From NCBI RefSeq assembly GCF_000813005.1, contig NZ_JSYP01000035.1, positions 1 to 37,683 of the forward strand: 37,683 bases of DNA. The letters are read 5' to 3'. The DNA comes from Flavobacterium sp. KMS (GTDB lineage: Bacteria; Bacteroidota; Bacteroidia; Flavobacteriales; Flavobacteriaceae). The notes under the pieces were generated by a model. It was not told the DNA's origin, did no database searches, and was given only the letters and a program-made list of their open reading frames with translations. The position numbers and the translations under genes were made by a program. Below, one piece after another: positions 15,983-23,301 of this stretch (the first letter of the stretch is position 1; every line of letters starts with the position of its first letter).

Positions 15983-16786
15983 ATGAGAATCCCGTTTACT
16001 GCCCTATTTTTTATATTCACTTCATTACTTTTTTCCCAAACCAAAATCCTTTCCTGGAATATCGAAAACTTTGGCAAATCAAAATCTGATCAAGAAATTA
16101 GTTTTATTGCTAATACGATTAAAAATCACGACATTATTGCAATTCAAGAAGTTGTTGCAGGCTATGGAGGTTCACAAGCTGTTGCGAGATTAGCCGATGA
16201 ACTTAATCGAAAAGGTGCTAAATGGGATTACTCTATTAGTTATCCAACAAGCAGTAGTGCATACAAAACAGAACGGTATGCTTTTATTTGGAAAACAAGT
16301 AAAGTAAAATTAAAAGGAAAACCTTGGCTTGAAAAGCAATACGAGCGACAAATAGATCGTGAACCTTATTATGCTACTTTTGAAAAAGATGGCAAAAGTT
16401 TTACGATAGTAAGCTTTCATGCTATTACAAAAAGTAAACAACCTGAAACAGAAATTAAATATTTTAAGTTTTTACCTCAACAATACCCTAATCTAAACTT
16501 GATTTTTGTAGGTGATTTTAATTGTCCGCAATCTCATACTGTCTTTAATCCTTTGAAGAAAATGGATTATCAACCGATTTTAGAAAACCAAAAAACATCC
16601 TTGAAACAAAAATGTATTAATAACCTATGCTTAGCTTCTGAGTTTGATAATATTTTCTATCAAACTTCGAAAATCAAAATAAAAAATAAAGGCATAATTC
16701 ATTTTTACAAAGATTTTGATTCCTTGAAAGAGGCTCGAAAAATATCTGATCATATCCCAATATGGATGGAATTTTCTTTAAACTAA
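15983..16786 (+). CDS. Secreted endonuclease/exonuclease/phosphatase-family protein
   Basis: 267 residues with a signal peptide (about 1-18, ending LLFSQ). The DNase I-like fold shows ILSWNIENFG (catalytic Asn and metal Glu), IIAIQEVV (Glu), IVSFHAI (His), FVGDFNCP (Asp, Asn) and the closing SDHIPIW (Asp-His). All catalytic positions are present, so it should be an active phosphodiesterase or nuclease outside the cytoplasm, perhaps for scavenging DNA. Its stop is 4 bp from the stop of the convergent 16790 gene and lies inside a shared terminator. Confidence 0.88.
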   Translation: MRIPFTALFFIFTSLLFSQTKILSWNIENFGKSKSDQEISFIANTIKNHDIIAIQEVVAGYGGSQAVARLADELNRKGAKWDYSISYPTSSSAYKTERYAFIWKTSKVKLKGKPWLEKQYERQIDREPYYATFEKDGKSFTIVSFHAITKSKQPETEIKYFKFLPQQYPNLNLIFVGDFNCPQSHTVFNPLKKMDYQPILENQKTSLKQKCINNLCLASEFDNIFYQTSKIKIKNKGIIHFYKDFDSLKEARKISDHIPIWMEFSLN

Positions 16787-16808
16787 AAACTATGTTTTTA
16801 GTTTTTTC
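16780..16808. terminator. Bidirectional terminator inside two convergent gene ends
   Basis: AAACTAAAAAC (16780-16790) pairs with GTTTTTAGTTT (16794-16804) around a 3-base loop, with T runs on both strands. It includes the last codons of the nuclease gene and the last codons of the opposite gene, whose tail reads KKKKLKT. Confidence 0.75.
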
Positions 16809-18049
16809 TTTTTAGCAGCAGGAAATAATACGTTGTTCAAAATTAAACGATAGCCTGGAGAATTTGGATGCAAATCTAAAACAGTTGGTGGATCACCTAC
16901 TTTATGCTGGAAATCTTCGGGATCATGTCCTCCGAAAAAAGTAAACATTCCTTTTCCTTTTTCGCCATGTAAATATCGTACTTCACCGTTAATCTCGCAT
17001 GTACCCATAACTAAAGCACTTGATTTTACAAATTCTGCATCAAATGAAGTTGTTTGTCCCATAAATCCTTTTACTAATTGTGTATGATTTTGACATAACA
17101 TACTTGGTATTGGATCCCATTTTGCCGAAAACTCCATTAAAGTAAAATAATCCTTCTCCATTGGCACTCTCCTTTTTGGTGTCATATCAATATCCGAGAA
17201 TTCATATATCTCTGGTTTACGTTCTAAAGTAAAGTCTCTAAAAGCAAATGAATTAGCATAATTTAACTTAGATTGATAATTTGGTTCGCTCGCATCTCCA
17301 TCAAACATTGCTTCACAAATATCTACTCCATCTGCAGCTAGAGCTATATCAAAACTATCTGTTGCCGAACACATTGCAAACATAAACCCTCCTCCAATTA
17401 CAAAATCTCTAATTTTTTTTGCGACAGCTCCTTTTTCTTTAGATACTTTATCATATCCTAATTTTGTTGCTAATGCTTCGGCATCTTTCTTTTGCTCTAT
17501 GTACCAAGGTGCATTTTTATAGGCTGAATAAAACTTTCCATATTGTCCTGTAAAATCCTCATGATGCAAATGCAACCAATCATACAATAATAATTGATCG
17601 CTTAGAACCTCTTCATCATATATTGGGGTAAAAGGAATTTCAGCATATGTTAATACTAAGGTAACTGCATCATCCCAAGGTTGTTTTCCTTTGGGTGTAT
17701 AAACTGCTATTTTTGGAGCTTTCTCAAGAATTACTGTTTCCATATTCTGAGAAGGACTTGAAATTTCATTTAAAATAGAATTCTCTTCGCTATCTGAAAG
17801 TACTTCAAAACTAACTCCTCTAATTTTACATTCTTTACGAATTTCTTCTGTATCAGGTAACAAAAAGGAACCCCCACGATAATTAAGCAACCAGCTCGCT
17901 TTGTAATTTTTGTTTAAACACCAATACGTTATTCCATACGCTTTTAGATGGTTTTGCTGTGTTGTTTCGTCCATCGGAAGTAAAATAAACGAAGCTCTTC
18001 CATTAAATGATAATAAAAAGAAGAGAACATAAGCAATATAATATTTCAT
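16790..18049 (-). CDS. Exported protein of the flavobacterial 'asparagine synthetase B' family (name doubtful)
   Basis: 419 residues with a signal peptide (MKYYIAYVLFFLLSFNGRAS). I recognise it as the protein often named asparagine synthetase B in flavobacteria. It has none of the features of that enzyme: no N-terminal Cys amidotransferase and no PP-loop. Instead it shows IAVYTPKGKQPWDDAVTLVL, an HLHHEDF segment, GGGFMFAMCSATDSFDIAL, and FTFFGGHDPEDFQH, which suggest a class-I-glutamine-amidotransferase-like flavodoxin fold with Cys and His. Exported, substrate unknown. The 140-bp gap to the divergent small gene holds a regulatory site. Confidence 0.75.
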   Translation of the reverse strand: MKYYIAYVLFFLLSFNGRASFILLPMDETTQQNHLKAYGITYWCLNKNYKASWLLNYRGGSFLLPDTEEIRKECKIRGVSFEVLSDSEENSILNEISSPSQNMETVILEKAPKIAVYTPKGKQPWDDAVTLVLTYAEIPFTPIYDEEVLSDQLLLYDWLHLHHEDFTGQYGKFYSAYKNAPWYIEQKKDAEALATKLGYDKVSKEKGAVAKKIRDFVIGGGFMFAMCSATDSFDIALAADGVDICEAMFDGDASEPNYQSKLNYANSFAFRDFTLERKPEIYEFSDIDMTPKRRVPMEKDYFTLMEFSAKWDPIPSMLCQNHTQLVKGFMGQTTSFDAEFVKSSALVMGTCEINGEVRYLHGEKGKGMFTFFGGHDPEDFQHKVGDPPTVLDLHPNSPGYRLILNNVLFPAAKKKKLKT

Positions 18050-18110
18050 TTTAAATCTATTTTTATTTTAGTCTATTCTAATACAAGACTAAACAATTAT
18101 TGGTTTTCTA

Positions 18111-18162
18111 TAAAAACACGTATAAACACGCATAAATGTAAGGATAACTCTAGCTAAATTTG
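18111..18162 (+). promoter_or_regulatory. Activator-type promoter B, upstream of the 50-residue protein
   Basis: The motif TAAAAACACGTATAAACACG starts at 18111. A -7 box TAAATTTG starts 44 bp later (18155-18162), and the ATG begins 28 bp after the end of the box. No TTG occurs at -33. The tail-collar promoter C has a near-identical motif with the same 44-bp and 28-bp distances. The response regulator gene lies 160 bp away on the other strand and is the likely binder. Confidence 0.75.
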
Positions 18163-18189
18163 TTTTTATTAAATTATTAACAATTGACC

Positions 18190-18342
18190 ATGAAAACCCA
18201 TACAATGAAACTTAATGAAGCAAATAATAAACCTAGGCTTACAAATTTAATTCGAAAAATAGGAGCTTGTTTATTGATACTAACCATTATTTTATATTAT
18301 GTTTTATCTATCCAGTTCTTAGCTAGTAGCGGAAGTAATTAA
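18190..18342 (+). CDS. Short single-pass membrane peptide
   Basis: A 50-residue frame: a basic, polar N terminus (MKTHTMKLNEANNKPRLTNL), then one hydrophobic helix (GACLLILTIILYYVLSIQFL) and a short ASSGSN tail. An internal ATG at residue 6 is an alternative start. It has a well-matched regulated promoter (B) and ends 6 bp from the convergent response regulator stop. Small membrane proteins controlled by an adjacent two-component system often feed back on the kinase; here that is only a suggestion. Confidence 0.6.
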   Translation: MKTHTMKLNEANNKPRLTNLIRKIGACLLILTIILYYVLSIQFLASSGSN

Positions 18343-18348
18343 AAAATA

Positions 18349-19014
18349 TTAATTTGTAAGTACTGCAATGTCATTTTGAATAGCATAAACTACTAATCCA
18401 GCTGTATTTCTAGACTCTGTTTTAAGTAACAAATTATTACGATGCCCCTCAACAGTTCTGGGACTAATAAAAAGTTCTTCTGCAATTTCGGCTGTGCTTT
18501 TTTGCAAACAGATTAATCGTAGCACTTCTATTTCACGGGTAGAAAGAAAATTTGTATCTAAATTGCATCTGGTACTTTTACCTGCTTTTCCTATTTCATG
18601 TATAATTTTAAGTACTTTATCATTATAATAGTACCCTATTTTACTCACCTCATTAATTGTAAAAATTAAATCCTTTGGAGTAGCGTTCTTTATTAAATAA
18701 GATACTGCTCCAACTTGTATCATATTTGCAACAAAAGATTTGGTATCATAACTCGTTAAAGCAATGACTTTAATTTCCGGAAATTTTCTATGAATAATTT
18801 TAGTAGACTCAACTCCATTTAAAATAGGCATTTTTAAGTCTATAATGACAATGTCGGGTTGGTCACTTGATCTTTCCAAAAATGAAATTAGTTCGGTTCC
18901 ATCTGAGGCCTCAAAGATGACTTCTAAATTTTCTTCTCTCTCCAATAAAAATACTATTCCTTTGCGAAATAAAATTTCGTCATCAACTAATATTATTTTT
19001 ACTGTAGTTTTCAT
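18349..19014 (-). CDS. NarL/LuxR-family response regulator
   Basis: 221 residues from ATG 19014; an in-frame ATG at 19035 would add seven hydrophobic residues with no family counterpart. Receiver domain: VDDE at residues 10-13, phospho-acceptor in IVIIDLKMP (D59), ALTSYD (Thr) and SYLIKN (Lys). The output is a GerE/LuxR helix-turn-helix: LSTREIEVLRLICLQKSTAE and SPRTVEGHRNNLLLKT. It is downstream of the histidine kinase (126-bp gap), forming a two-component pair. It probably activates promoters B and C, whose sites sit about 30 bp before the -7 box, as expected for a class II NarL-type activator. Confidence 0.93.
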   Translation of the reverse strand: MKTTVKIILVDDEILFRKGIVFLLEREENLEVIFEASDGTELISFLERSSDQPDIVIIDLKMPILNGVESTKIIHRKFPEIKVIALTSYDTKSFVANMIQVGAVSYLIKNATPKDLIFTINEVSKIGYYYNDKVLKIIHEIGKAGKSTRCNLDTNFLSTREIEVLRLICLQKSTAEIAEELFISPRTVEGHRNNLLLKTESRNTAGLVVYAIQNDIAVLTN

Positions 19015-19140
19015 TTTGTTTATCAGGAATATCAATAATTAGCTTACTACTTTAATGAATTAAAAACAGACAATTGCAAAACAAGTAATTTATCTTACGA
19101 AAATACAAAAAATGTAAACTTAAATAGCCATTAATCTGGT

Positions 19141-19932
19141 TTAAAAAGTAAAAACTACTGAAATTCCTCTATTAATAGCTGATTCTACATTCAAATTTCC
19201 ATTTAGAAAAGAAACTCTACTTTCGATATTCTTCATCCCAAGTCCTTTTTGATTTTCTGAGTTCTTAGAATCAAATCCAATTCCATTATCAGAATATATT
19301 CCTTTTTTGATTCCATTTTCTTCTTCAAAAGCAATCGAAATCTTGGTAGCCTTACCGTGTCGTAATGAATTATTCATGAGTTCTTGCAAAATTCTAAAAA
19401 TATGCAAGTGCCTATCTTTATCATTTTCATCAAACTCAATATCATTTTGATAATCTATTGATATGGTCTTGCTACTTTCAAACTCCAGACATAATTCTTC
19501 TATACCAGCATGCAATCCAAATTTTTCTAATACGGGTGGAAATAATCCATGGGCAATTTTTCTGGAACTATCTAAAGCTTTAGCAGTTAGATTAATAATA
19601 TTTCCGGTGATTTCGGTTATCTCGCTTTCTGTTAAATTTGGTGTGTTTAATAAGTGGCTATTTAATGAAACAACATTCAGTTTCGAACTAATATCATCAT
19701 GTAAGTCTTGTGCTATTCGCTTGCGCTCTTCTTCTTGAATAATAATTACTGCCTGTACTTGCTCTTTTTGGTACTGAATTTCTAAATCTTTTTTTTCTAA
19801 TTTCTCTTTTATTATTTTTTTTCTCGAAAAATAAAAAAACATAACAAGAACAACTCCCATTAGTACAAAAGCCAAACAACTAAATATAATTGTAGCAACA
19901 ATTTCACTTTCAGAAATCGGATTAGAATTCAT
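19141..19932 (-). CDS. HisKA_3-type sensor histidine kinase with minimal input region
   Basis: 263 residues. One N-terminal membrane helix (about 12-34) and no periplasmic or PAS domain. A short coiled coil (about 40-66) leads to the dimerisation motif QEEERKRIAQDLHDDISSKL with H78, and the ATPase domain has RILQELMNNSLRHGKA (N box), YSDNGIGFDS (G1) and KGLGMKNIESRVSFLNG (G2). The near absence of a sensor suggests another protein supplies the signal; the polytopic membrane protein at 20152-20787 is the nearest candidate. Partner of the regulator at 18349. Confidence 0.92.
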   Translation of the reverse strand: MNSNPISESEIVATIIFSCLAFVLMGVVLVMFFYFSRKKIIKEKLEKKDLEIQYQKEQVQAVIIIQEEERKRIAQDLHDDISSKLNVVSLNSHLLNTPNLTESEITEITGNIINLTAKALDSSRKIAHGLFPPVLEKFGLHAGIEELCLEFESSKTISIDYQNDIEFDENDKDRHLHIFRILQELMNNSLRHGKATKISIAFEEENGIKKGIYSDNGIGFDSKNSENQKGLGMKNIESRVSFLNGNLNVESAINRGISVVFTF

Positions 19933-20042
19933 AGGTATTTTGGGATTTTTGCTTATTAAATATATACAAATTTAACAATTCAAATATATCTTATTTTATC
20001 TGGATAATTTTAAAGAGTAATTAAATATGTTGTAAAATAAAA

Positions 20043-20075
20043 AATCTTCATCAAAACTTAAGTCCTGACGAAGAT
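20043..20075 (-). terminator. Terminator of the 21194-20152 operon
   Basis: On the minus strand ATCTTCGTCA (20066-20075) pairs with TGATGAAGATT (20043-20053), followed by a T-rich stretch. It separates the membrane protein gene from the kinase gene. Confidence 0.75.
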
Positions 20076-20151
20076 CATTTATTTATAATGGCTATCCCTT
20101 ATAATAAGAATCACACTTATCTGAATGTAAAATCTTGTATAATTTACAAAG

Positions 20152-20787
20152 TTAATTTACAAGATTATTTTTTTTAGAAAAACTCTTCTTCCATTCAATT
20201 AAAATAAATAATTGAAAGATAATGTACAATATATAATTTATACGCGAAGGTAATTTATAATATTTTGAACTTAGCGTTATTGATAAATTGCCCACTAAAA
20301 ATAAAATAGTACTCCCTAACAAATAAAACAAAATCCCTACGTTGATATAATAAAATACTCTTTTATCATTCAACATATTATATAAATGAAATGTTGCATA
20401 AATTATTAATAAAAAAGAAGTAATAAATATTTCATATAAATTGAATTTAAAAAACAAATCGGGTCTTACGCTATATTGTATAGCCAAACTTAATAGTGTC
20501 AAAACACAAGTAATTCTGATTATTCTTTTTTGAAAACTGTCTTTTATTAGATTATAATAAAAAAGAGCCAGCATTAGAAATTGTCCGATAAAATAAAAAT
20601 GTGACAAAAACAGATTATTCATACCTAATTTACTTAAAACTAACGTACTAATCTGAACGCATACAATAAAGAAAAGATAAGATGTAAATATCACATACGT
20701 TTTTTGTTGCTTAGAAAGACCTATTGCGAATACAATAAAATTAATCAGCAAAAGAAGATATCCAAAGTTAACAAGAAATGAATACAT
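20152..20787 (-). CDS. Polytopic (about seven-helix) membrane protein
   Basis: 211 residues, almost wholly hydrophobic, with about seven helices (near 6-25, 32-53, 63-82, 91-108, 119-138, 145-168, 184-200) and a basic end (EWKKSFSKKNNLVN). Charged residues in the loops suggest the N terminus is outside. No named family recognised. It is 14 bp downstream of the 130-residue gene and precedes the kinase gene after a terminator. A multi-helix membrane protein beside a kinase that has no sensor domain may act as its receptor; that is inference from position. Confidence 0.7.
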   Translation of the reverse strand: MYSFLVNFGYLLLLINFIVFAIGLSKQQKTYVIFTSYLFFIVCVQISTLVLSKLGMNNLFLSHFYFIGQFLMLALFYYNLIKDSFQKRIIRITCVLTLLSLAIQYSVRPDLFFKFNLYEIFITSFLLIIYATFHLYNMLNDKRVFYYINVGILFYLLGSTILFLVGNLSITLSSKYYKLPSRINYILYIIFQLFILIEWKKSFSKKNNLVN

Positions 20788-20801
20788 AAATCATATTAAG
20801 A

Positions 20802-21194
20802 TTAAAGAGGACTAGATGGATCTCCTCCTGGAGGACAAGGCTGACTAAAATCGTATATTGCTGGTGCTATAGCATTTACATGATTTTCAGTATCTCCCTC
20901 TTTATGGTTGCTTTCAGGTAGCATATCTACATAAATACCCGTTTTTTCGTCATATCTGGTTCCTACAATCAGTAAAGTTTGCTCTCCATCATCGTTGATT
21001 CCCATATAAGCCCTTACTGCATCTATTTCTTGCTTTAAAACTAATTCTAAATTTATTTTTGGAATTAAAAAAGCACGAACTTTATTTTTAAGGTCGATTT
21101 CAGTTTTTGGATCGCTCCATTTTTTTGTCCATTTTTCAGCAGTCGCCAATGGAATTTCCGTGTCTTTTTCTCTTAATCTGTAGTTTTCTTTCAT
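20802..21194 (-). CDS. Small acidic protein with PCPPGGDPSSPL tail
   Basis: 130 residues, soluble, no signal peptide. The N-terminal part has PLATAEKWTKKWSDP; the middle has KAFLIPK-like ending IPKINLE, then VRAYMGINDDGEQTLLIVG; and the C terminus reads IYDFSQPCPPGGDPSSPL. I recall a flavobacterial family with this layout (AFLIP, VRAYMxI, LLIVG, then YDFxQPCPxxC), so far unnamed. Here the second Cys of that tail is Gly. First gene of a two-gene operon with the polytopic membrane protein. Function unknown. Confidence 0.75.
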   Translation of the reverse strand: MKENYRLREKDTEIPLATAEKWTKKWSDPKTEIDLKNKVRAFLIPKINLELVLKQEIDAVRAYMGINDDGEQTLLIVGTRYDEKTGIYVDMLPESNHKEGDTENHVNAIAPAIYDFSQPCPPGGDPSSPL

Positions 21195-21447
21195 AATTCA
21201 GGTTTATAATTAATTTAAAATTTAACTCAGGTCTGTTAATAGTTGTGCTAAACTACTGTTTTTTATTTTCTTAACAAAAAAAATAAAATCAGTAAAAGAC
21301 TAGTAAAAAAATAAAAAGCTTCATTTTTTACTTAGTAAGTTTTTAACAATAATAATCCTAAAACAATAATTATAATTGAAAAATAACAATCCAAAAACCT
21401 CACATAACCCCTATTTATTAAGTAAAAACCTATTCAAATTCAAAATG
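21195..21447. other. AT-rich divergent intergenic region
   Basis: It separates the leftward 130-residue gene from the rightward tail-collar gene. Apart from promoter C at its right end I see no gene, no strong hairpin and no consensus -7 box facing left. Confidence 0.5.
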
Positions 21448-21499
21448 TAAAAACAGGTATAAATACGCTTATCCAGAATTCCTTTATGATTTAATTTTG
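21448..21499 (+). promoter_or_regulatory. Activator-type promoter C, upstream of the tail-collar gene
   Basis: TAAAAACAGGTATAAATACG starts at 21448, and TAATTTTG (21492-21499) starts 44 bp later. The ATG begins 28 bp after the end of the box. Motif, 44-bp offset and 28-bp offset are the same as in promoter B. No TTG at -33. The core GTATAAATAC is a partial inverted repeat. Confidence 0.75.
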
Positions 21500-21526
21500 A
21501 TTGTAAACTATTTAAACCTAAAAACT

Positions 21527-22084
21527 ATGTCTACAGAACCATTTATTGGAGAAATTAAAATCCTAGCATTCAATTTTGCTCCTAGAGGATACATGACCTG
21601 CCAAGGTCAAACTTTAAGCATCGCACAAAATACCGCATTGTTCTCTCTTATAGGCACTTATTATGGAGGAAATGGGCAAACAACATTTCAGCTTCCTAAT
21701 TTACAAGGTCGTATGCCAATAGGACAAGGGCAAAGCTCCTTAGGAGCAAGCTTTGTGATGGGACAAGCTGGAGGAGTAACAGCTGTTTCAATATTGACTT
21801 CAAATATGCCTGCACACGTTCACTCTCTGAATAGTGTATCGGTAAAAATTAAGGCATCGACTGCAAATGCAGACGAAACATCTCCAAATGGTAATTTCCC
21901 TGCTGTTTCTCAATCACCTAGCTATTCAGGAAATGGAGCAACAAATAACGTTTTTAGTGGTGGAACTGCAATTTCTGGTAATACTGATATAGCTGGTTCA
22001 AGTATACCTATCGATATAACAAATCCATATTTAACAATAAATTATTCTATTGCTACTGAAGGGATATTTCCAAGTAGAAATTAA
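21527..22084 (+). CDS. Tail-collar-domain (MdpB-like) protein
   Basis: 185 residues from ATG 21527; an upstream TTG at 21497 overlaps the promoter box and is rejected. MSTEPFIGEIKILAFNFAPR, GYMTCQGQTLSIAQNTALFS, LIGTYYGGNGQTTFQLPNLQ and GRMPIGQG are the phage-tail-collar (microcystin-dependent protein) signature. It ends with a trimeric-fibre-like Ser/Asn-rich domain and NPYLTINYSIATEGIFPSRN. No signal peptide. In phages such domains close tail fibres; outside phages their role is unknown. No other phage gene is nearby. A strong terminator follows. Confidence 0.9.
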   Translation: MSTEPFIGEIKILAFNFAPRGYMTCQGQTLSIAQNTALFSLIGTYYGGNGQTTFQLPNLQGRMPIGQGQSSLGASFVMGQAGGVTAVSILTSNMPAHVHSLNSVSVKIKASTANADETSPNGNFPAVSQSPSYSGNGATNNVFSGGTAISGNTDIAGSSIPIDITNPYLTINYSIATEGIFPSRN

Positions 22085-22099
22085 TTATAAATAAAATCA

Positions 22100-22134
22100 A
22101 AGGAGAGCTTCATATATAAAGCTCTCCTTTTTAT
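22100..22134 (+). terminator. Terminator after the tail-collar gene
   Basis: AAGGAGAGCTT (22100-22110) pairs with AAGCTCTCCTT (22119-22129), followed by T-rich sequence. The next gene starts 13 bp later without a visible promoter, so read-through may set a ratio between tail-collar protein and downstream products. Confidence 0.8.
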
Positions 22135-22146
22135 TACATAAAATAT

Positions 22147-23298
22147 ATGCAAGTAATCGGAATTCTATTGTCGCGCTCTACATATTATCAAACAATTGGT
22201 TTTGATTTATATGAAGGTCTCCGTTCGGGGTTAAAACAACTAGGGAGAAGCGATATCAAAATAGTCACAGAAAACATAGGTTTTGGTACCGATAAGCAAC
22301 AATGTTATCGCAGCGCCGAAAAACTTCTGCTCGAAGAAAATGCATCTATCGTAATTGCCTACATAGGACATCGTACTGCTCAATTACTTCGACCACTTTT
22401 TCTGGCGGCAAATAAAATACTGATTGTTTTAGATGCAGGTGCAAATATGCCTCATGAATGGCCAACCTGTCCAAATATTTTTTATCATTCTCTTCATAAC
22501 TCTTTAGGTGCTTCACTCGCCGCTAAAGAAGCAACAAACGATGGATATAAAAATGCTGGCATGGTAACAGGTTATTATGATGCTGGCTACCTACATACAT
22601 ATAGTATATCTAAAACATTTCAAGATAATGGAGGGACGATAGCTTTTAATCATGCTACTGGTTATAAAACAGATGATTTTACGATGGAACCTTTAAAAGA
22701 ACACTTAACAAATTTTCCTGAGAGTGCTCTATTAAGCATTTTTAGTGGTGATTATGTTGAATGGTATTTTGAACAAATTAAAAACACATTCGAAGGAAAA
22801 AATTTACCGATTTATCTACCTCCATTTGGCTTAGAAGAAACAATGTTAGGTAATTCAATTTATCCAGGTAAAAATATAAAAGGGATTGCTGCTTGGTCTA
22901 AAAAAATCAAATCAACAGAGAATCAAATTTTTATTGAAACAATAACCGAATTAGGCAAAATACCTAATCTTTTTTCTTTACTAAGCTGGGAAAGCGCAAC
23001 TATTGCGTTAAGAGCATTAGAACTTTCTGATGAGCATAAAAATAATGTATCAAATATTGCCCAAGATCTCCAATCGCTTTCATTCATAAGCCCAAGAGGT
23101 GAGATTTATTTTGATCCAAAAACGAATACATCAATTTCCCCATTATATAAAGTAGCCGTCATTTCTGATAATGAAGGCAAATGTGAATTACAATTAGAAG
23201 GCGAGGTAACAGAAGTAAACGAACAGTATAAAAAACTAACTAACCAAGACTTAGATCAAACGACATCAGCTTGGTTTAATAGTTATGTATGCATCTAA
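22147..23298 (+). CDS. Periplasmic-binding-protein-fold protein, no signal peptide
   Basis: 383 residues with a type I (Leu/Ile/Val, amide-type) ligand-binding fold: IGILLSRSTYY at the start, GFDLYEGLRSGLKQ, IVIAYIGHRTAQLL, GASLAAKEATNDGYKNAGMV, then ISPRGEIYFDPKTN near the C terminus. Such proteins usually feed ABC transporters, but here the fold starts at residue 2, so there is no export signal, and no transporter genes are nearby. It may work as a cytoplasmic ligand sensor. It lies 3 bp before the formyltransferase gene, indicating joint expression. Confidence 0.8.
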   Translation: MQVIGILLSRSTYYQTIGFDLYEGLRSGLKQLGRSDIKIVTENIGFGTDKQQCYRSAEKLLLEENASIVIAYIGHRTAQLLRPLFLAANKILIVLDAGANMPHEWPTCPNIFYHSLHNSLGASLAAKEATNDGYKNAGMVTGYYDAGYLHTYSISKTFQDNGGTIAFNHATGYKTDDFTMEPLKEHLTNFPESALLSIFSGDYVEWYFEQIKNTFEGKNLPIYLPPFGLEETMLGNSIYPGKNIKGIAAWSKKIKSTENQIFIETITELGKIPNLFSLLSWESATIALRALELSDEHKNNVSNIAQDLQSLSFISPRGEIYFDPKTNTSISPLYKVAVISDNEGKCELQLEGEVTEVNEQYKKLTNQDLDQTTSAWFNSYVCI

Positions 23299-23301
23299 TT
23301 T

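Noticed and set aside
18349..19035. Longer start of the response regulator at 19035
   Set aside because: The added MIFLINK stretch is not typical of receiver domains, while MKTTVKIILVDDE at 19014 is.
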